Shown in pieces: positions 26,394-35,822 of a stretch of 64,000 nt of DNA. The stretch lies in the NCBI RefSeq assembly GCF_036226405.1, contig NZ_CP108464.1:6324001-6388000 (forward strand), read 5' to 3'. The position numbers and the translations under genes are program-made. The DNA is from Streptomyces sp. NBC_01260. GTDB taxonomy: Bacteria > Actinomycetota > Actinomycetes > Streptomycetales > Streptomycetaceae. Within the stretch, counting starts at the first letter, position 1; every line of letters begins with the position of its first letter. The notes under the pieces were generated by a model. That model was not told the origin of the DNA and did no database searches. It was given only the letters and a program-made list of their open reading frames with translations.

Positions 26394-27356
26394 GTGAGTC
26401 CCAACGGCTCCGACCGCTCGTCGCGGCGCCCGATGCGGCGGAAGCTGCCGCAGGTGCTGACTGCGGGCCTGATCCTGGCGACCGCAACCGGTTGCACATA
26501 CAAGGATTTCCCCCGCCTCGGTATGCCTACGCCGGTAACGGAAGAGGCCCCACGGATCCTTTCCCTCTGGCAGGGCTCGTGGGCGGCAGCGCTCGCCACG
26601 GGCGTGCTGGTCTGGGGCCTGATCCTGTGGAGCGTCATCTTCCACCGGCGCAGCCGCACCAAGGTGGAGGTTCCTCCGCAGACCCGGTACAACATGCCGA
26701 TCGAGGCGTTGTACACCGTGGTCCCTCTGATCATCGTCTCGGTGTTGTTCTACTTCACCGCGCGCGATGAATCGAAGCTCCTCGAACTCTCCCCGAAGCC
26801 CGCCCACACGGTCAACGTGGTCGGCTATCAGTGGAGCTGGGGCTTCAACTACATCGAGAACGTGGACGGCTCGACCGCCACGGGCAACGAGATCCCCAAG
26901 GAGCTCGACGCCATCCCGGACCGGTTCCGCAAGGACTTCCCCAAGGGTGCTGAAGGCGTCTACGACGTCGGTGTCCCGGGAACCCGGAATCCGCAGAACG
27001 GCAACCCCGGTCCGACCCTGTGGCTGGCCAAGGGGGAGAAGGTCCGCTTCGTCCTGACTTCGCGTGACGTCATCCACTCGTTCTGGGTGGTGCCGTTCCT
27101 CATGAAGCAGGACGTCATTCCGGGCCACACCAACTCCTTCGAGGTGACTCCCAACCAGGAGGGCACCTTCATGGGCAAGTGCGCCGAGCTCTGTGGCGTC
27201 GACCACTCCCGCATGCTCTTCAACGTCAAGGTCGTCTCCCCGGAGCGCTATCAGGCGCACCTCAAGGAGCTGGCGAAGAAGGGCAACACGGGCTACGTGC
27301 CGGCCGGCATCGAGCAGACTGACCCGGCCAGGAATGCGGAGACGAACAAACTGTGA
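26394..27356 (+). CDS. ctaC: cytochrome c oxidase subunit II (CtaC)
   Basis: Electron-entry subunit of aa3-type oxidase, carrying the binuclear CuA centre outside the membrane. The GTG at 26394 (GGAAGG upstream) gives 320 residues: a signal sequence ending [10 protein letters not shown] (lipoprotein-like Cys), two membrane helices ([20 protein letters not shown] and [19 protein letters not shown]), then a cupredoxin domain with [11 protein letters not shown] and the CuA cluster [14 protein letters not shown]. The GYQWSWGF stretch is the electron-entry aromatic patch. The stop overlaps the ctaD start by 4 bp. The 270-bp upstream spacer to the desulfurase gene holds no gene that I see, only small hairpins and the presumed cta promoter. 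Confidence 0.95.
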   Translation: MSPNGSDRSSRRPMRRKLPQVLTAGLILATATGCTYKDFPRLGMPTPVTEEAPRILSLWQGSWAAALATGVLVWGLILWSVIFHRRSRTKVEVPPQTRYNMPIEALYTVVPLIIVSVLFYFTARDESKLLELSPKPAHTVNVVGYQWSWGFNYIENVDGSTATGNEIPKELDAIPDRFRKDFPKGAEGVYDVGVPGTRNPQNGNPGPTLWLAKGEKVRFVLTSRDVIHSFWVVPFLMKQDVIPGHTNSFEVTPNQEGTFMGKCAELCGVDHSRMLFNVKVVSPERYQAHLKELAKKGNTGYVPAGIEQTDPARNAETNKL

Positions 27357-29089
27357 GCATCCTCAACGAACCTCAGGGTGCCGCGGCAGCAGACGACTCG
27401 TACGAGGACGAGCTGCCGGTCCGGCGCAAGCAGCCGGGAAACGTCGTCGTCAAGTGGATGACCACCACTGACCACAAGACGATCGGCACGATGTACCTGG
27501 TCACATCGTTCGCGTTCTTCTGCATCGGCGGTCTGCTCGCGCTCTTCATGCGCGCCGAGCTGGCCCGTCCGGGCACGCAGATCATGTCGAACGAGCAGTT
27601 CAACCAGGCGTTCACGATGCACGGCACGATCATGCTGCTGATGTTCGCGACGCCGCTGTTCGCCGGGTTCGCGAACTGGATCATGCCGCTGCAGATCGGC
27701 GCGCCCGACGTGGCGTTCCCGCGGCTGAACATGTTCGCGTACTGGCTGTACCTCTTCGGTTCGATCCTCGCGGTGGCCGGCTTCCTCACCCCGCAGGGTG
27801 CGGCCGACTTCGGCTGGTTCGCCTACTCCCCGCTTTCGGACGCGGTCCGCTCGCCGGGCGTCGGTGCCGATATGTGGATCATGGGTCTGGCCTTCTCCGG
27901 ATTCGGCACGATCCTCGGTTCGGTCAACTTCATCACCACGATCATCTGCATGCGCGCACCCGGCATGACGATGTTCCGCATGCCGATCTTCGTCTGGAAC
28001 GTCCTGCTGACCGGTGTTCTGGTCCTGCTGGCCTTCCCGGTCCTCGCCGCGGCGCTCTTCGCGCTGGAGGCGGACCGAAAATTCGGGGCGCATGTATTCG
28101 ACGCGGCCAATGGCGGCGCATTGCTATGGCAACACCTCTTCTGGTTCTTCGGCCATCCAGAGGTGTACATCATCGCTTTGCCCTTCTTCGGGATCGTTTC
28201 CGAAGTGATTCCGGTGTTCAGTCGAAAGCCGATGTTCGGATACATCGGCCTGATCGGCGCGACGATCGCCATCGCGGGTCTGTCCGTGACCGTGTGGGCC
28301 CACCACATGTACGTCACCGGCGGTGTGCTGTTGCCGTTCTTCTCGTTCATGACGTTCCTCATCGCGGTACCCACCGGGGTGAAGTTCTTCAACTGGATCG
28401 GCACGATGTGGAAGGGCTCACTGTCCTTCGAGACACCGATGCTCTGGGCCGTCGGCTTCCTGATCACCTTCGCCTTCGGTGGTCTGACCGGCGTCATCCT
28501 CGCGTCGCCCCCGATGGACTTCCACGTCTCGGACTCGTACTTCGTCGTGGCGCACTTCCACTACGTGGTCTTCGGCACCGTGGTCTTCGCGATGTTCTCC
28601 GGATTCCACTTCTGGTGGCCGAAGTTCACCGGCAAGATGCTGGACGAGCGGCTCGGCAAGATCACCTTCTGGACGCTGTTCGTGGGCTTCCACGGCACGT
28701 TCCTGGTGCAGCACTGGCTGGGCGCCGAGGGCATGCCGCGTCGTTACGCGGACTACCTCGCGGCGGACGGCTTCACCGCGCTGAACACGATCTCGACGAT
28801 CTGTTCGTTCCTGCTCGGTCTGTCGATCCTGCCGTTCTTCTACAACGTGTGGAAGACGGCCAAGTACGGCAAGAAGATCGAGGTCGACGACCCGTGGGGC
28901 TACGGCCGCTCGCTGGAGTGGGCGACGTCCTGCCCGCCGCCGCGGCACAACTTCCTCACGCTGCCGCGGATCCGTTCGGAATCCCCGGCGTTCGACCTGC
29001 ACCACCCGGAAATCACGGCGCTCGAACAGCTGGAGCACCACTCCGAGGGTGACAAGGCCCTCGCCGGCGGCAAGGAGGCGGGCAAGTGA
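27353..29089 (+). CDS. ctaD: cytochrome c oxidase subunit I (CtaD)
   Basis: Catalytic haem-copper subunit reducing O2 to water and pumping protons. The 578 residues show 12 membrane helices; the haem a ligand lies in [15 protein letters not shown], the CuB/Tyr crosslink motif in [17 protein letters not shown], CuB His pair in [11 protein letters not shown], and the haem a/a3 His pair in [14 protein letters not shown]-channel residues [12 protein letters not shown] are also seen. The GTG start overlaps ctaC and the stop overlaps ctaF (GTGA both times), so the three genes are translationally coupled. Confidence 0.97.
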   Translation: MSILNEPQGAAAADDSYEDELPVRRKQPGNVVVKWMTTTDHKTIGTMYLVTSFAFFCIGGLLALFMRAELARPGTQIMSNEQFNQAFTMHGTIMLLMFATPLFAGFANWIMPLQIGAPDVAFPRLNMFAYWLYLFGSILAVAGFLTPQGAADFGWFAYSPLSDAVRSPGVGADMWIMGLAFSGFGTILGSVNFITTIICMRAPGMTMFRMPIFVWNVLLTGVLVLLAFPVLAAALFALEADRKFGAHVFDAANGGALLWQHLFWFFGHPEVYIIALPFFGIVSEVIPVFSRKPMFGYIGLIGATIAIAGLSVTVWAHHMYVTGGVLLPFFSFMTFLIAVPTGVKFFNWIGTMWKGSLSFETPMLWAVGFLITFAFGGLTGVILASPPMDFHVSDSYFVVAHFHYVVFGTVVFAMFSGFHFWWPKFTGKMLDERLGKITFWTLFVGFHGTFLVQHWLGAEGMPRRYADYLAADGFTALNTISTICSFLLGLSILPFFYNVWKTAKYGKKIEVDDPWGYGRSLEWATSCPPPRHNFLTLPRIRSESPAFDLHHPEITALEQLEHHSEGDKALAGGKEAGK

Positions 29090-29484
29090 AGATTCAGGGC
29101 AAGCTGTTCCTCTGGCTGGCGGTCTTCATGCTCGCCATGGCCATCACGTACGGCGTGTGGTCCAAGGAGCCGGCCGGTACGACCGCGCTCGTCCTGGCCT
29201 TCGGCCTGAGCGTCATGATCGGCTTCTACCTGGCCTTCACGGCCCGGCGGGTCGACGCGCTCGCGCAGGACAACAGGGACGCCGACGTGGCGGACGAGGC
29301 CGGCGAGGTGGGGTTCTTCTCCCCGCACAGCTGGCAGCCGCTCTCGCTGGCGGTCGGCGGTGCACTCGCCTTCATGGGAGTCGTCTTCGGCTGGTGGCTG
29401 CTCTACTTCTCGCTCCCGATGCTCCTGATCGGTCTGTTCGGCTGGGTGTTCGAGTACTACCGCGGTGAGAACCGCACCCAGTGA
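29086..29484 (+). CDS. ctaF: cytochrome c oxidase subunit IV (CtaF)
   Basis: Small actinobacterial subunit of the aa3 oxidase, 132 residues, with four hydrophobic helices ([74 protein letters not shown]) and a charged loop between the pairs. The GTG at 29086 overlaps the ctaD stop. It ends the ctaCDF unit at the terminator 29518-29552. Confidence 0.92.
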   Translation: MKIQGKLFLWLAVFMLAMAITYGVWSKEPAGTTALVLAFGLSVMIGFYLAFTARRVDALAQDNRDADVADEAGEVGFFSPHSWQPLSLAVGGALAFMGVVFGWWLLYFSLPMLLIGLFGWVFEYYRGENRTQ

Positions 29485-29517
29485 CACCGCTCCACCCGTG
29501 ACACCGCTCCACCTGAC

Positions 29518-29552
29518 GGGGGCCCGCACTTCCACGCGAAGTGCGGGCCCCC
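29518..29552 (+). terminator. intrinsic terminator, 15-bp perfect stem
   Basis: Arms 29518-29532 and 29538-29552 with a CACGC loop, followed by a short T-run; it ends ctaCDF. Confidence 0.88.
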
Positions 29553-29605
29553 CGTTTGCAGTCACCCCGCGCGCTGAATCGAATGAACCTTCTTAGCGTG
29601 GGTTC

Positions 29606-30859
29606 ATGAACCACACGCCGCGCATCCGTCCCGTAGTGAGCTGCACTCTGCTGGTCGTGACCCTGGTCGCAGGGATGACCGCCTGTGGGGAGTCCGACGG
29701 CCATCCGCTCTCGGCGAAGCCGTACGACGCCGCGGACGAGATCTCCTTCAACGCGCCCGACGGCGGCAAGAAGGTCGACCCGGACAAGCCCCTCGAAGTC
29801 GGCGTCGACGGCGACGACGGCCGGATCACCGATGTGGCGGCCGTCGACACCGCAGGACGCCATCTGGCGGGCGAACTCGACGCCGACGGGCAGCGCTGGC
29901 ACTCCACCGCCCCGCTCGCCGCAGGCACCCGGTACACCGTCAAGGTCAGCATGGAGGACCACGACGGCGCCCCAGGGGACCGCACGCTGTCTTTCGAGAC
30001 CGCCTCCGCCAAGAGGTTCCTGAAGGTCACCTTCGGCCCTCAGGCGGGCACCTACGGGGTCGGGCAGCCCGTTACGGCGCAACTCAGCGCCCCCGTCGCC
30101 GACAAGGCGGCCCGCGCCACCGTCGAGCGCGCGCTGAAGGTGCGCTCCACACCTGCCGTGACCGGCTCCTGGTACTGGGTCGACAACAAGACGCTGCACT
30201 ACCGGCCGCGGGACTACTGGCCGGCGAAGGCCACCATCGAGGTCAGCAGCAATCTGGCCGGCATCAAGGTGGCCAACGCGCTGTACGGGGCTCCCGCGAA
30301 AGCGTTGAAGATCACTACCGGCGACCGGATCGAGGCCGTGACCGACGCCTCGGAGCACTCCATGACGGTCAAGCGCAACGGCGAAGTGATCAACACCATT
30401 CCGGTGACCACGGGCAAGCCCGGCTTCTCCACCCGCAACGGCGTCAAGGTCGTGCTGGGCAAGGAGCAGCAGGTACGTATGCGCGGGGAGACGATCGGCA
30501 TCGCGCAGGGCTCGAGCGACTCCTACGACCTGCTGGTCTACTACGCGACCCGGGTCACCTGGAGCGGTGAGTACGTGCACGCGGCCCCCTGGTCCACGGG
30601 ATCACAGGGGTACGCGAACGTCAGCCACGGGTGCACCGGTATGAGCACCAGCGCGGCGGAGTGGTTCTACAACACCGTGCGCGAGGGCGACATCGTCCGC
30701 GTCGTCGGCAGCGAGGGCGAGACCATGACGCCGTTCGACAACGGCTACGGCGACTGGAACCTGTCCTGGGCCAAGTGGCAGAAGGGCAGCGCACTGCAGA
30801 ACAGCACGCCCGACCGCGTGGACACGGTTCAGGCGGCGCGACTGCGCCCCGAGGTCTGA
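29606..30859 (+). CDS. L,D-transpeptidase (YkuD) lipoprotein with Ig-like domains
   Basis: Makes 3-3 peptidoglycan cross-links or anchors outside the membrane. The 417 residues begin with a signal peptide and a lipobox-like GMTACGES. Residues about 40-240 look like two tandem beta-sandwich (Ig-like, LDT-associated) domains. The YkuD catalytic domain follows with the active site YANVSHGCTGMSTSAAEWFY, His/Ser/Cys of the SHGC motif intact, and an upstream conserved His in YVHAAPW. The length and order match the mycobacterial Ldt type. The gene sits inside the cytochrome oxidase cluster, between ctaF and ctaE, behind its own spacer and after a terminator. Confidence 0.9.
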   Translation: MNHTPRIRPVVSCTLLVVTLVAGMTACGESDGHPLSAKPYDAADEISFNAPDGGKKVDPDKPLEVGVDGDDGRITDVAAVDTAGRHLAGELDADGQRWHSTAPLAAGTRYTVKVSMEDHDGAPGDRTLSFETASAKRFLKVTFGPQAGTYGVGQPVTAQLSAPVADKAARATVERALKVRSTPAVTGSWYWVDNKTLHYRPRDYWPAKATIEVSSNLAGIKVANALYGAPAKALKITTGDRIEAVTDASEHSMTVKRNGEVINTIPVTTGKPGFSTRNGVKVVLGKEQQVRMRGETIGIAQGSSDSYDLLVYYATRVTWSGEYVHAAPWSTGSQGYANVSHGCTGMSTSAAEWFYNTVREGDIVRVVGSEGETMTPFDNGYGDWNLSWAKWQKGSALQNSTPDRVDTVQAARLRPEV

Positions 30860-30918
30860 GCGGGGAGTGCGCTGCCCCTCGGAGGGGCCGGCAGCAGGGG
30901 GAAGGGCCCGCGGGCCCC

Positions 30919-31320
30919 TCAGGCCCCCACGGAGAGCCTGCTGCGCAGCAGGGCGGCCAGGGCGTCCGCGAACCCGACCGGCTCGACCGGATGGGTCACC
31001 GCCGCGTCGGCGCGGCTCCAGGTGGCCAGCCAGGCGTCCTGCGGGCGCCCGATCAGCAGCAGCACCGGCGGGCAGCGGAAGATCTCGTCCTTGATCTGGC
31101 GGCAGACGCCCATGCCGCCGGCCGGTGCGGTCTCACCGTCCAACACGCAGACGTCGACGCCTCCGTGGTCCAGTGCGTCCAGGACGGCGGGCAGGGTGGC
31201 GCACTCCAGGAACTCCACCGGCGGCACGTCCGCCGCGGGCCTGCGCCCTGCTGCCAGCCTCACCTGCTCACGGGTGTGTGCGTTGTCGCTGTAGACCAGG
31301 ACCGTGGCGGTCGGCTGCAT
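30919..31320 (-). CDS. stand-alone, degenerate CheY-like receiver protein
   Basis: A 133-residue receiver fold without an output domain (ATG at 31320, GGAGG just upstream). VLVYSDNAHTREQ replaces the usual VDD acidic pair, leaving one Asp; the phospho-acceptor Asp is present in DVCVLDGETAPAGG; the conserved Lys of the KPF motif is replaced by His in AAVTHPVEPVGF. Standard phosphorylation-driven switching is therefore doubtful, and it may act as a binding module. It is transcribed against the surrounding ctaF/LDT/ctaE genes. I know of no assigned function. Confidence 0.82.
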   Translation of the reverse strand: MQPTATVLVYSDNAHTREQVRLAAGRRPAADVPPVEFLECATLPAVLDALDHGGVDVCVLDGETAPAGGMGVCRQIKDEIFRCPPVLLLIGRPQDAWLATWSRADAAVTHPVEPVGFADALAALLRSRLSVGA

Positions 31321-31520
31321 TGTTCCTCCGTGACATCTGTGTCTTCGGGGCTTAGGGGCATGGGGGCTGTCCTGCGGACGGCCCCCGGACCGATGCGCGG
31401 ATCGTACTCCGCCCGACAGCCTGTCAGCACCGCCCGGGACAGCGGATCCATGGGCCGTTCGGGGAGGACACACCCCTCTGACACACCGAACGGCACCCCC
31501 CGGAGTGAGGGCGGGATAAG

Positions 31521-31541
31521 CGACCGACATAATGTCGGTCG
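31521..31541. promoter_or_regulatory. perfect palindrome across the ctaE start codon
   Basis: Ten-base arms CGACCGACAT (31521-31530) and ATGTCGGTCG (31532-31541) surround a single A, so the ATG start of ctaE is the first three bases of the right arm. It could be a protein operator or an RNA hairpin masking the start. Confidence 0.5.
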
Positions 31542-32152
31542 TGGCGACAGCAACGACAGTAGAAACCGGGCACGCGCACCCGTCGGTCAATCGGCCGAAC
31601 CTCACCAGCGTCGGAACCATCATCTGGTTGAGTTCCGAGCTGATGTTCTTCGCGGCCCTCTTCGCGATGTACTTCACCCTGCGATCGGTGACCGGACCAG
31701 AACACTGGAAGGAAATGGCGTCGTCCCTGAACGTTCCGTTCTCGGCGACGAACACCACCATCCTGGTGCTCTCCTCACTCACCTGCCAGCTCGGCGTCTT
31801 CGCCGCGGAGCGGGGCGATGTGAAGAAGCTCCGCGCCTGGTTCGTGATCACTTTCGTGATGGGTGCGATCTTCATCGGAGGCCAGATCTTCGAGTACACC
31901 GAGCTGGTGAAGCAGGACGGCCTCTCGCTGTCCTCGGATCCGTACGGCTCGGTGTTCTACCTGACCACCGGGTTCCACGGTCTGCATGTGACAGGCGGTC
32001 TCATCGCCTTCCTGCTCGTTCTGGGCAGGACATACGCAGCCAAGAGGTTCACCCATGAACAGGCGACCGCTGCCATCGTCGTGTCCTATTACTGGCACTT
32101 CGTCGATGTCGTGTGGATCGGCCTCTTTGCCACGATCTACATGATCAAGTAA
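31532..32152 (+). CDS. ctaE: cytochrome c oxidase subunit III (CtaE)
   Basis: Membrane subunit of aa3 oxidase that stabilises subunit I. The 206 residues carry five hydrophobic helices, including [59 protein letters not shown] and [21 protein letters not shown], with the Glu/His pattern ([18 protein letters not shown]) of the family. ATG at 31532 is used here; a GTG at 31541 would remove three residues and place the palindrome upstream. It is followed 63 bp later by qcrC, so oxidase and bc1 genes form one unit. Confidence 0.95.
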   Translation: MSVVATATTVETGHAHPSVNRPNLTSVGTIIWLSSELMFFAALFAMYFTLRSVTGPEHWKEMASSLNVPFSATNTTILVLSSLTCQLGVFAAERGDVKKLRAWFVITFVMGAIFIGGQIFEYTELVKQDGLSLSSDPYGSVFYLTTGFHGLHVTGGLIAFLLVLGRTYAAKRFTHEQATAAIVVSYYWHFVDVVWIGLFATIYMIK

Positions 32153-32215
32153 CCGGGCCCCGAGCCCGAACCACATCCAGCATCGAAGCAGAAGATCCTG
32201 ACACCGGGGTAATCC

Positions 32216-33025
32216 GTGAAAAAGCTCTCCGCACGACGACGCCATCCGTTGGCGGCGGTCGTCGTACTACTCCTCGCGCTGGCGGCCACTGGGGGGCTGT
32301 ACGCCGCGTTTGCGCCCGCGAGTAAGGCGCAGGCCGACGACACCGCCCAGTCCCTCGCCATCGACGAGGGCAAGAAGCTGTACTCCGTCGGTTGCGCCAG
32401 CTGCCACGGAACCGGCGGTGAGGGCTCCACCGACGGGCCCCAGCTTGTCGGCGTGGGCTCCGCCGCCGTGGACTTCCAGGTCGGTACGGGCCGTATGCCG
32501 GCACAGCAGCCGGGCGCCCAGGTACCGAAGAAGAAGGTCATCTACACCCAGGCCGAGATCGACCAGCTCGCGGCGTACGTCGCGTCGCTCGGCGCCGGCC
32601 CGATCGTCCCGACCAAGAGCCAGGTCAGCCCTGAGGGCGCGGACGTCGCCAAGGGCGGCGACCTGTTCCGTACCAACTGCGCTCAGTGCCACAACTTCAC
32701 CGGCGAGGGCGGTGCCCTGACGAAGGGCAAGTACGCCCCCAGCCTTGAGGGCGTGGACCCGAAGCACATGTACGAGGCCATGCAGACCGGTCCTCAGAGC
32801 ATGCCGTCCTTCCCGGACTCGACGATGCCCAATCAGCAGAAGAAGGACATCATCGCGTACATCCAGACCGTGAACAGCGCGCAGGCTGAGAGCCCCGGTG
32901 GCCTCAAGCTGGGCGGGCTCGGTCCGGTCAGCGAGGGTCTGTTCGGCTGGATCTTCGGGCTCGGCGCACTGATCGCAGTTGCCGTCTGGGTCGCGGCCCA
33001 CACCGCTAAGGCCAAGAAGTCATGA
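32216..33025 (+). CDS. qcrC: QcrC, dihaem cytochrome c subunit of the bc complex
   Basis: Carries electrons from the Rieske protein directly to the oxidase, replacing a soluble cytochrome c in actinobacteria. The 269 residues have an N-terminal basic helix (LAAVVVLLLALAATGGLYAAF), two c-type haem sites CASCH and CAQCH about 110 residues apart, with a Met-rich second half (SMPSFPDSTMP) for axial ligation, and a C-terminal anchor helix (GLFGWIFGLGALIAVAVWVAA). The GTG start at 32216; the stop overlaps the qcrA start by 4 bp. Confidence 0.96.
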   Translation: MKKLSARRRHPLAAVVVLLLALAATGGLYAAFAPASKAQADDTAQSLAIDEGKKLYSVGCASCHGTGGEGSTDGPQLVGVGSAAVDFQVGTGRMPAQQPGAQVPKKKVIYTQAEIDQLAAYVASLGAGPIVPTKSQVSPEGADVAKGGDLFRTNCAQCHNFTGEGGALTKGKYAPSLEGVDPKHMYEAMQTGPQSMPSFPDSTMPNQQKKDIIAYIQTVNSAQAESPGGLKLGGLGPVSEGLFGWIFGLGALIAVAVWVAAHTAKAKKS

Positions 33026-34074
33026 GTAGCCAAGAGATTCCAGAAGAGAACCTGCCCGCAGAGCAGGTCCCCGCGCACGGCGCGGTAGAGGGCGCGGACG
33101 ATCCGTTCGCCGACCCGGGGCTGCCGGCCCACCAGCCGCGCATCCAGGACATCGACGAACGGGCCGCAGACCGGTCCGAGCGCGCCGTCGCGTTCATGTT
33201 CACGCTGTCCATGCTGGCGACGGTCGGCTTCATCGCCTCCTTCGTCATCTTCCCGGTCGACAAGATCGTCTACATCTTCCCGTTCGGTCATGTGAGTGCG
33301 CTCAACTTCTCCCTGGGGCTGACCCTGGGCGTGGCGCTCTTCGCGATCGGCGCGGGAGCCGTCCACTGGGCGCGCACCCTGATGTCCGACGTGGAGGTCG
33401 CCGACGATCGGCACGCGATCTCTGCCGAGCCCGAGGTCAAGGCGAAGGTTCTCGCCGACTTCGCGGCCGGTGCCGAGGAGTCCGCGTTCGGCCGGCGCAA
33501 GCTGGTCCGCAACACCATGTTCGGCGCGCTGGCCCTGGTGCCGCTCGCCGGTGTGGTGCTGCTGCGCGACCTCGGTCCGCTGCCGGAGAAGAAGCTCCGC
33601 TCCACCCTGTGGGCCAAGGGCAAGCAGCTCATCAACATGAACACGATGGAGCCGCTTCGTCCCGAGGACGTGACCGTCGGTTCGCTGACCTTCGCCATGC
33701 CCGAGGGCCTGGAGGAGGACGCGGAAGACTTCCAGACGCAGATCGCCAAGGCTGCGCTGATGATCATCCGCATCGAGCCGTCCAACATCAAGGACAAGCG
33801 CGAGCGCGAGTGGGCCCACGAGGGCATCGTGGCCTTCTCGAAGATCTGCACCCACGTCGGCTGCCCGATCAGCCTGTACGAGCAGCAGACCCACCACGTG
33901 CTCTGCCCGTGCCACCAGTCAACCTTCGACCTCTCCGACGGCGCCCGCGTCATCTTCGGTCCGGCCGGTCACGCCCTTCCGCAGCTGCGGATCGGCGTGA
34001 ACAGCGAGGGTAACCTCGAGGCGCTCGGTGACTTCGATGAGCCCGTCGGTCCTGCATTCTGGGAGCGCGGATGA
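33022..34074 (+). CDS. qcrA: QcrA, Rieske iron-sulfur subunit
   Basis: The 2Fe-2S protein of the bc1-type complex, 350 residues, with three N-terminal membrane helices (for example AVAFMFTLSMLATVGFIASF, HVSALNFSLGLTLGVALFAI, FGALALVPLAGVVLL) typical of actinobacterial Rieske proteins, and the C-terminal cluster-binding motifs ICTHVGCPI and VLCPCHQSTFD, with two Cys and two His ligands. ATGA overlaps couple it to qcrC before and qcrB after. Confidence 0.97.
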   Translation: MSSQEIPEENLPAEQVPAHGAVEGADDPFADPGLPAHQPRIQDIDERAADRSERAVAFMFTLSMLATVGFIASFVIFPVDKIVYIFPFGHVSALNFSLGLTLGVALFAIGAGAVHWARTLMSDVEVADDRHAISAEPEVKAKVLADFAAGAEESAFGRRKLVRNTMFGALALVPLAGVVLLRDLGPLPEKKLRSTLWAKGKQLINMNTMEPLRPEDVTVGSLTFAMPEGLEEDAEDFQTQIAKAALMIIRIEPSNIKDKREREWAHEGIVAFSKICTHVGCPISLYEQQTHHVLCPCHQSTFDLSDGARVIFGPAGHALPQLRIGVNSEGNLEALGDFDEPVGPAFWERG

Positions 34075-35696
34075 GTACTGCGACCGATACGAAGCGCAAG
34101 GCGCCCGCCGGTGAGAAGATGGCCGACTGGGCGGACGGCCGGCTCGGGATCTACTCCCTGGCCAAGGCCAACATGCGCAAGATCTTCCCGGACCACTGGT
34201 CCTTCATGCTGGGCGAGATCTGCCTCTACAGCTTCATCATCATCATCCTCACGGGTGTGTATCTGACGCTGTTCTTCCACCCGAGCATGAACGAGGTCGT
34301 CTACCACGGCCCGTACGAGCCCATGCAGGGCATCCGGATGTCCGAGGCCTACGCCTCGACGCTGGACATCAGCTTCGACGTCCGCGGTGGTCTGCTGGTC
34401 CGGCAGATCCACCACTGGGCCGCGCTGATCTTCCTGGCCGGCATGTTCGTGCACATGATGCGTGTCTTCTTCACGGGCGCGTTCCGCAAGCCGCGTGAGA
34501 TCAACTGGCTGTTCGGCTTCCTGCTGTTCGTGCTCGGTATGTTCACCGGCTTCACCGGCTACTCGCTCCCGGACGACCTGCTCTCGGGTACGGGTGTCCG
34601 CTTCACCCAGGGCGCGATCCTGGCCACGCCGGTCGTCGGCACGTACATCTCGATGTTCCTGTTCGGCGGGGAGTTCCCCGGTGGCGACATCGTCGCCCGG
34701 TTCTACTCGATCCACATCCTGCTGCTGCCCGGCATCATGATGGGCCTGCTGGTGGCACACCTGATCCTGGTCTTCTACCACAAGCACACGCAGTTCGCGG
34801 GTCCCGGCCGGACCAACAAGAACGTCGTCGGCATGCCGCTGCTCCCGGTGTACATGGCGAAGGCCGGAGGATTCTTCTTCCTGGTCTTCGGCGTCATCGC
34901 CGTCATGGCGGCCATCGCCTCGATCAACCCGATCTGGGCCATCGGCCCGTACCGCCCGGACCAGGTGTCCACCGGCGCCCAGCCCGACTGGTACATGGGC
35001 TTCGCCGAGGGTCTGATCCGAGTGATGCCCGGCTGGGAGATCAACCTCTGGGGTCACACGCTCGTCCTGGGTGTGTTCATCCCGCTGATGGCCTTCGGAC
35101 TGGTGCTCGCGATCATCGCGGTCTACCCGTTCATCGAGTCCTGGATCACCGGGGACAAGCGCGAGCACCACATTCTGGACCGCCCGCGCAACGCTCCCAC
35201 CCGTACGGCCTTCGGCGTGGCCTGGATCACCGAGTACATCATCGTCTTCATCGGCGGCGGCAACGACCTGTGGGCCACGCACTTCCACCTGTCGCTGAAC
35301 GCCATCTCGTGGTTCGTCCGGATCTTCATCTTCGTGGGCCCGGTCATCGCGTTCATCGCCACCCGGCGGATCTGCCTCGGCCTTCAGCGCCGGGACAAGG
35401 AGAAGGTGCTGCACGGGCGCGAGTCCGGGCTCATCAAGCGCCTGCCGCACGGTGAGTTCGTCGAGGTCCACGAGCCGCTCTCACCCGCGGCGCTGCACAC
35501 GCTCACCGCGCACGAGCAGTACAAGCCGCTCGAGATCGGCCCGACGGTCGACGAGAACGGTGTCGAGCGCAAGGTGTCCCTGGTCCACAAGGTGCGGGCC
35601 AGGCTCAGCCAGAGCCTGTACGGCGAGGACAACCAGATCGCCAAGCCCTCTGCCGAGGAGTACAAGGAGATCAACAGCGGCCACGGCCACCACTGA
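34071..35696 (+). CDS. qcrB: QcrB, cytochrome b subunit
   Basis: Quinol-oxidising core of the bc complex. The 541 residues show at least eight helices; the haem b His pairs lie in RQIHHWAALIFLAGMFVHMMR and FYSIHILLLPGIMMGLLVAHLILV; the Qo-site PEWY motif appears here as TGAQPDWYMGFAEG, the usual PDWY variant in actinobacteria. A long C-terminal tail of about 120 charged residues follows the last helix, as in other actinobacterial QcrB proteins. It is the last gene of ctaE-qcrCAB. Confidence 0.97.
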   Translation: MSTATDTKRKAPAGEKMADWADGRLGIYSLAKANMRKIFPDHWSFMLGEICLYSFIIIILTGVYLTLFFHPSMNEVVYHGPYEPMQGIRMSEAYASTLDISFDVRGGLLVRQIHHWAALIFLAGMFVHMMRVFFTGAFRKPREINWLFGFLLFVLGMFTGFTGYSLPDDLLSGTGVRFTQGAILATPVVGTYISMFLFGGEFPGGDIVARFYSIHILLLPGIMMGLLVAHLILVFYHKHTQFAGPGRTNKNVVGMPLLPVYMAKAGGFFFLVFGVIAVMAAIASINPIWAIGPYRPDQVSTGAQPDWYMGFAEGLIRVMPGWEINLWGHTLVLGVFIPLMAFGLVLAIIAVYPFIESWITGDKREHHILDRPRNAPTRTAFGVAWITEYIIVFIGGGNDLWATHFHLSLNAISWFVRIFIFVGPVIAFIATRRICLGLQRRDKEKVLHGRESGLIKRLPHGEFVEVHEPLSPAALHTLTAHEQYKPLEIGPTVDENGVERKVSLVHKVRARLSQSLYGEDNQIAKPSAEEYKEINSGHGHH

Positions 35697-35721
35697 TCAC
35701 CTGAACTGATCGCCACAGCAG

Positions 35722-35754
35722 GAGCCCCGCCCATCCATACGATGGACGGGGCTC
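35722..35754 (+). terminator. intrinsic terminator after qcrB
   Basis: 13-bp arms (35722-35734 and 35742-35754) with one mismatch and a 7-nt loop, followed by a short T/C stretch. Confidence 0.78.
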
Positions 35755-35822
35755 TTCGCTGTCCCCCGCGCTCGATAGGGTGGTCACATCCCTTTATCGG
35801 CTGTGGACCCCAGGAGCGGACC

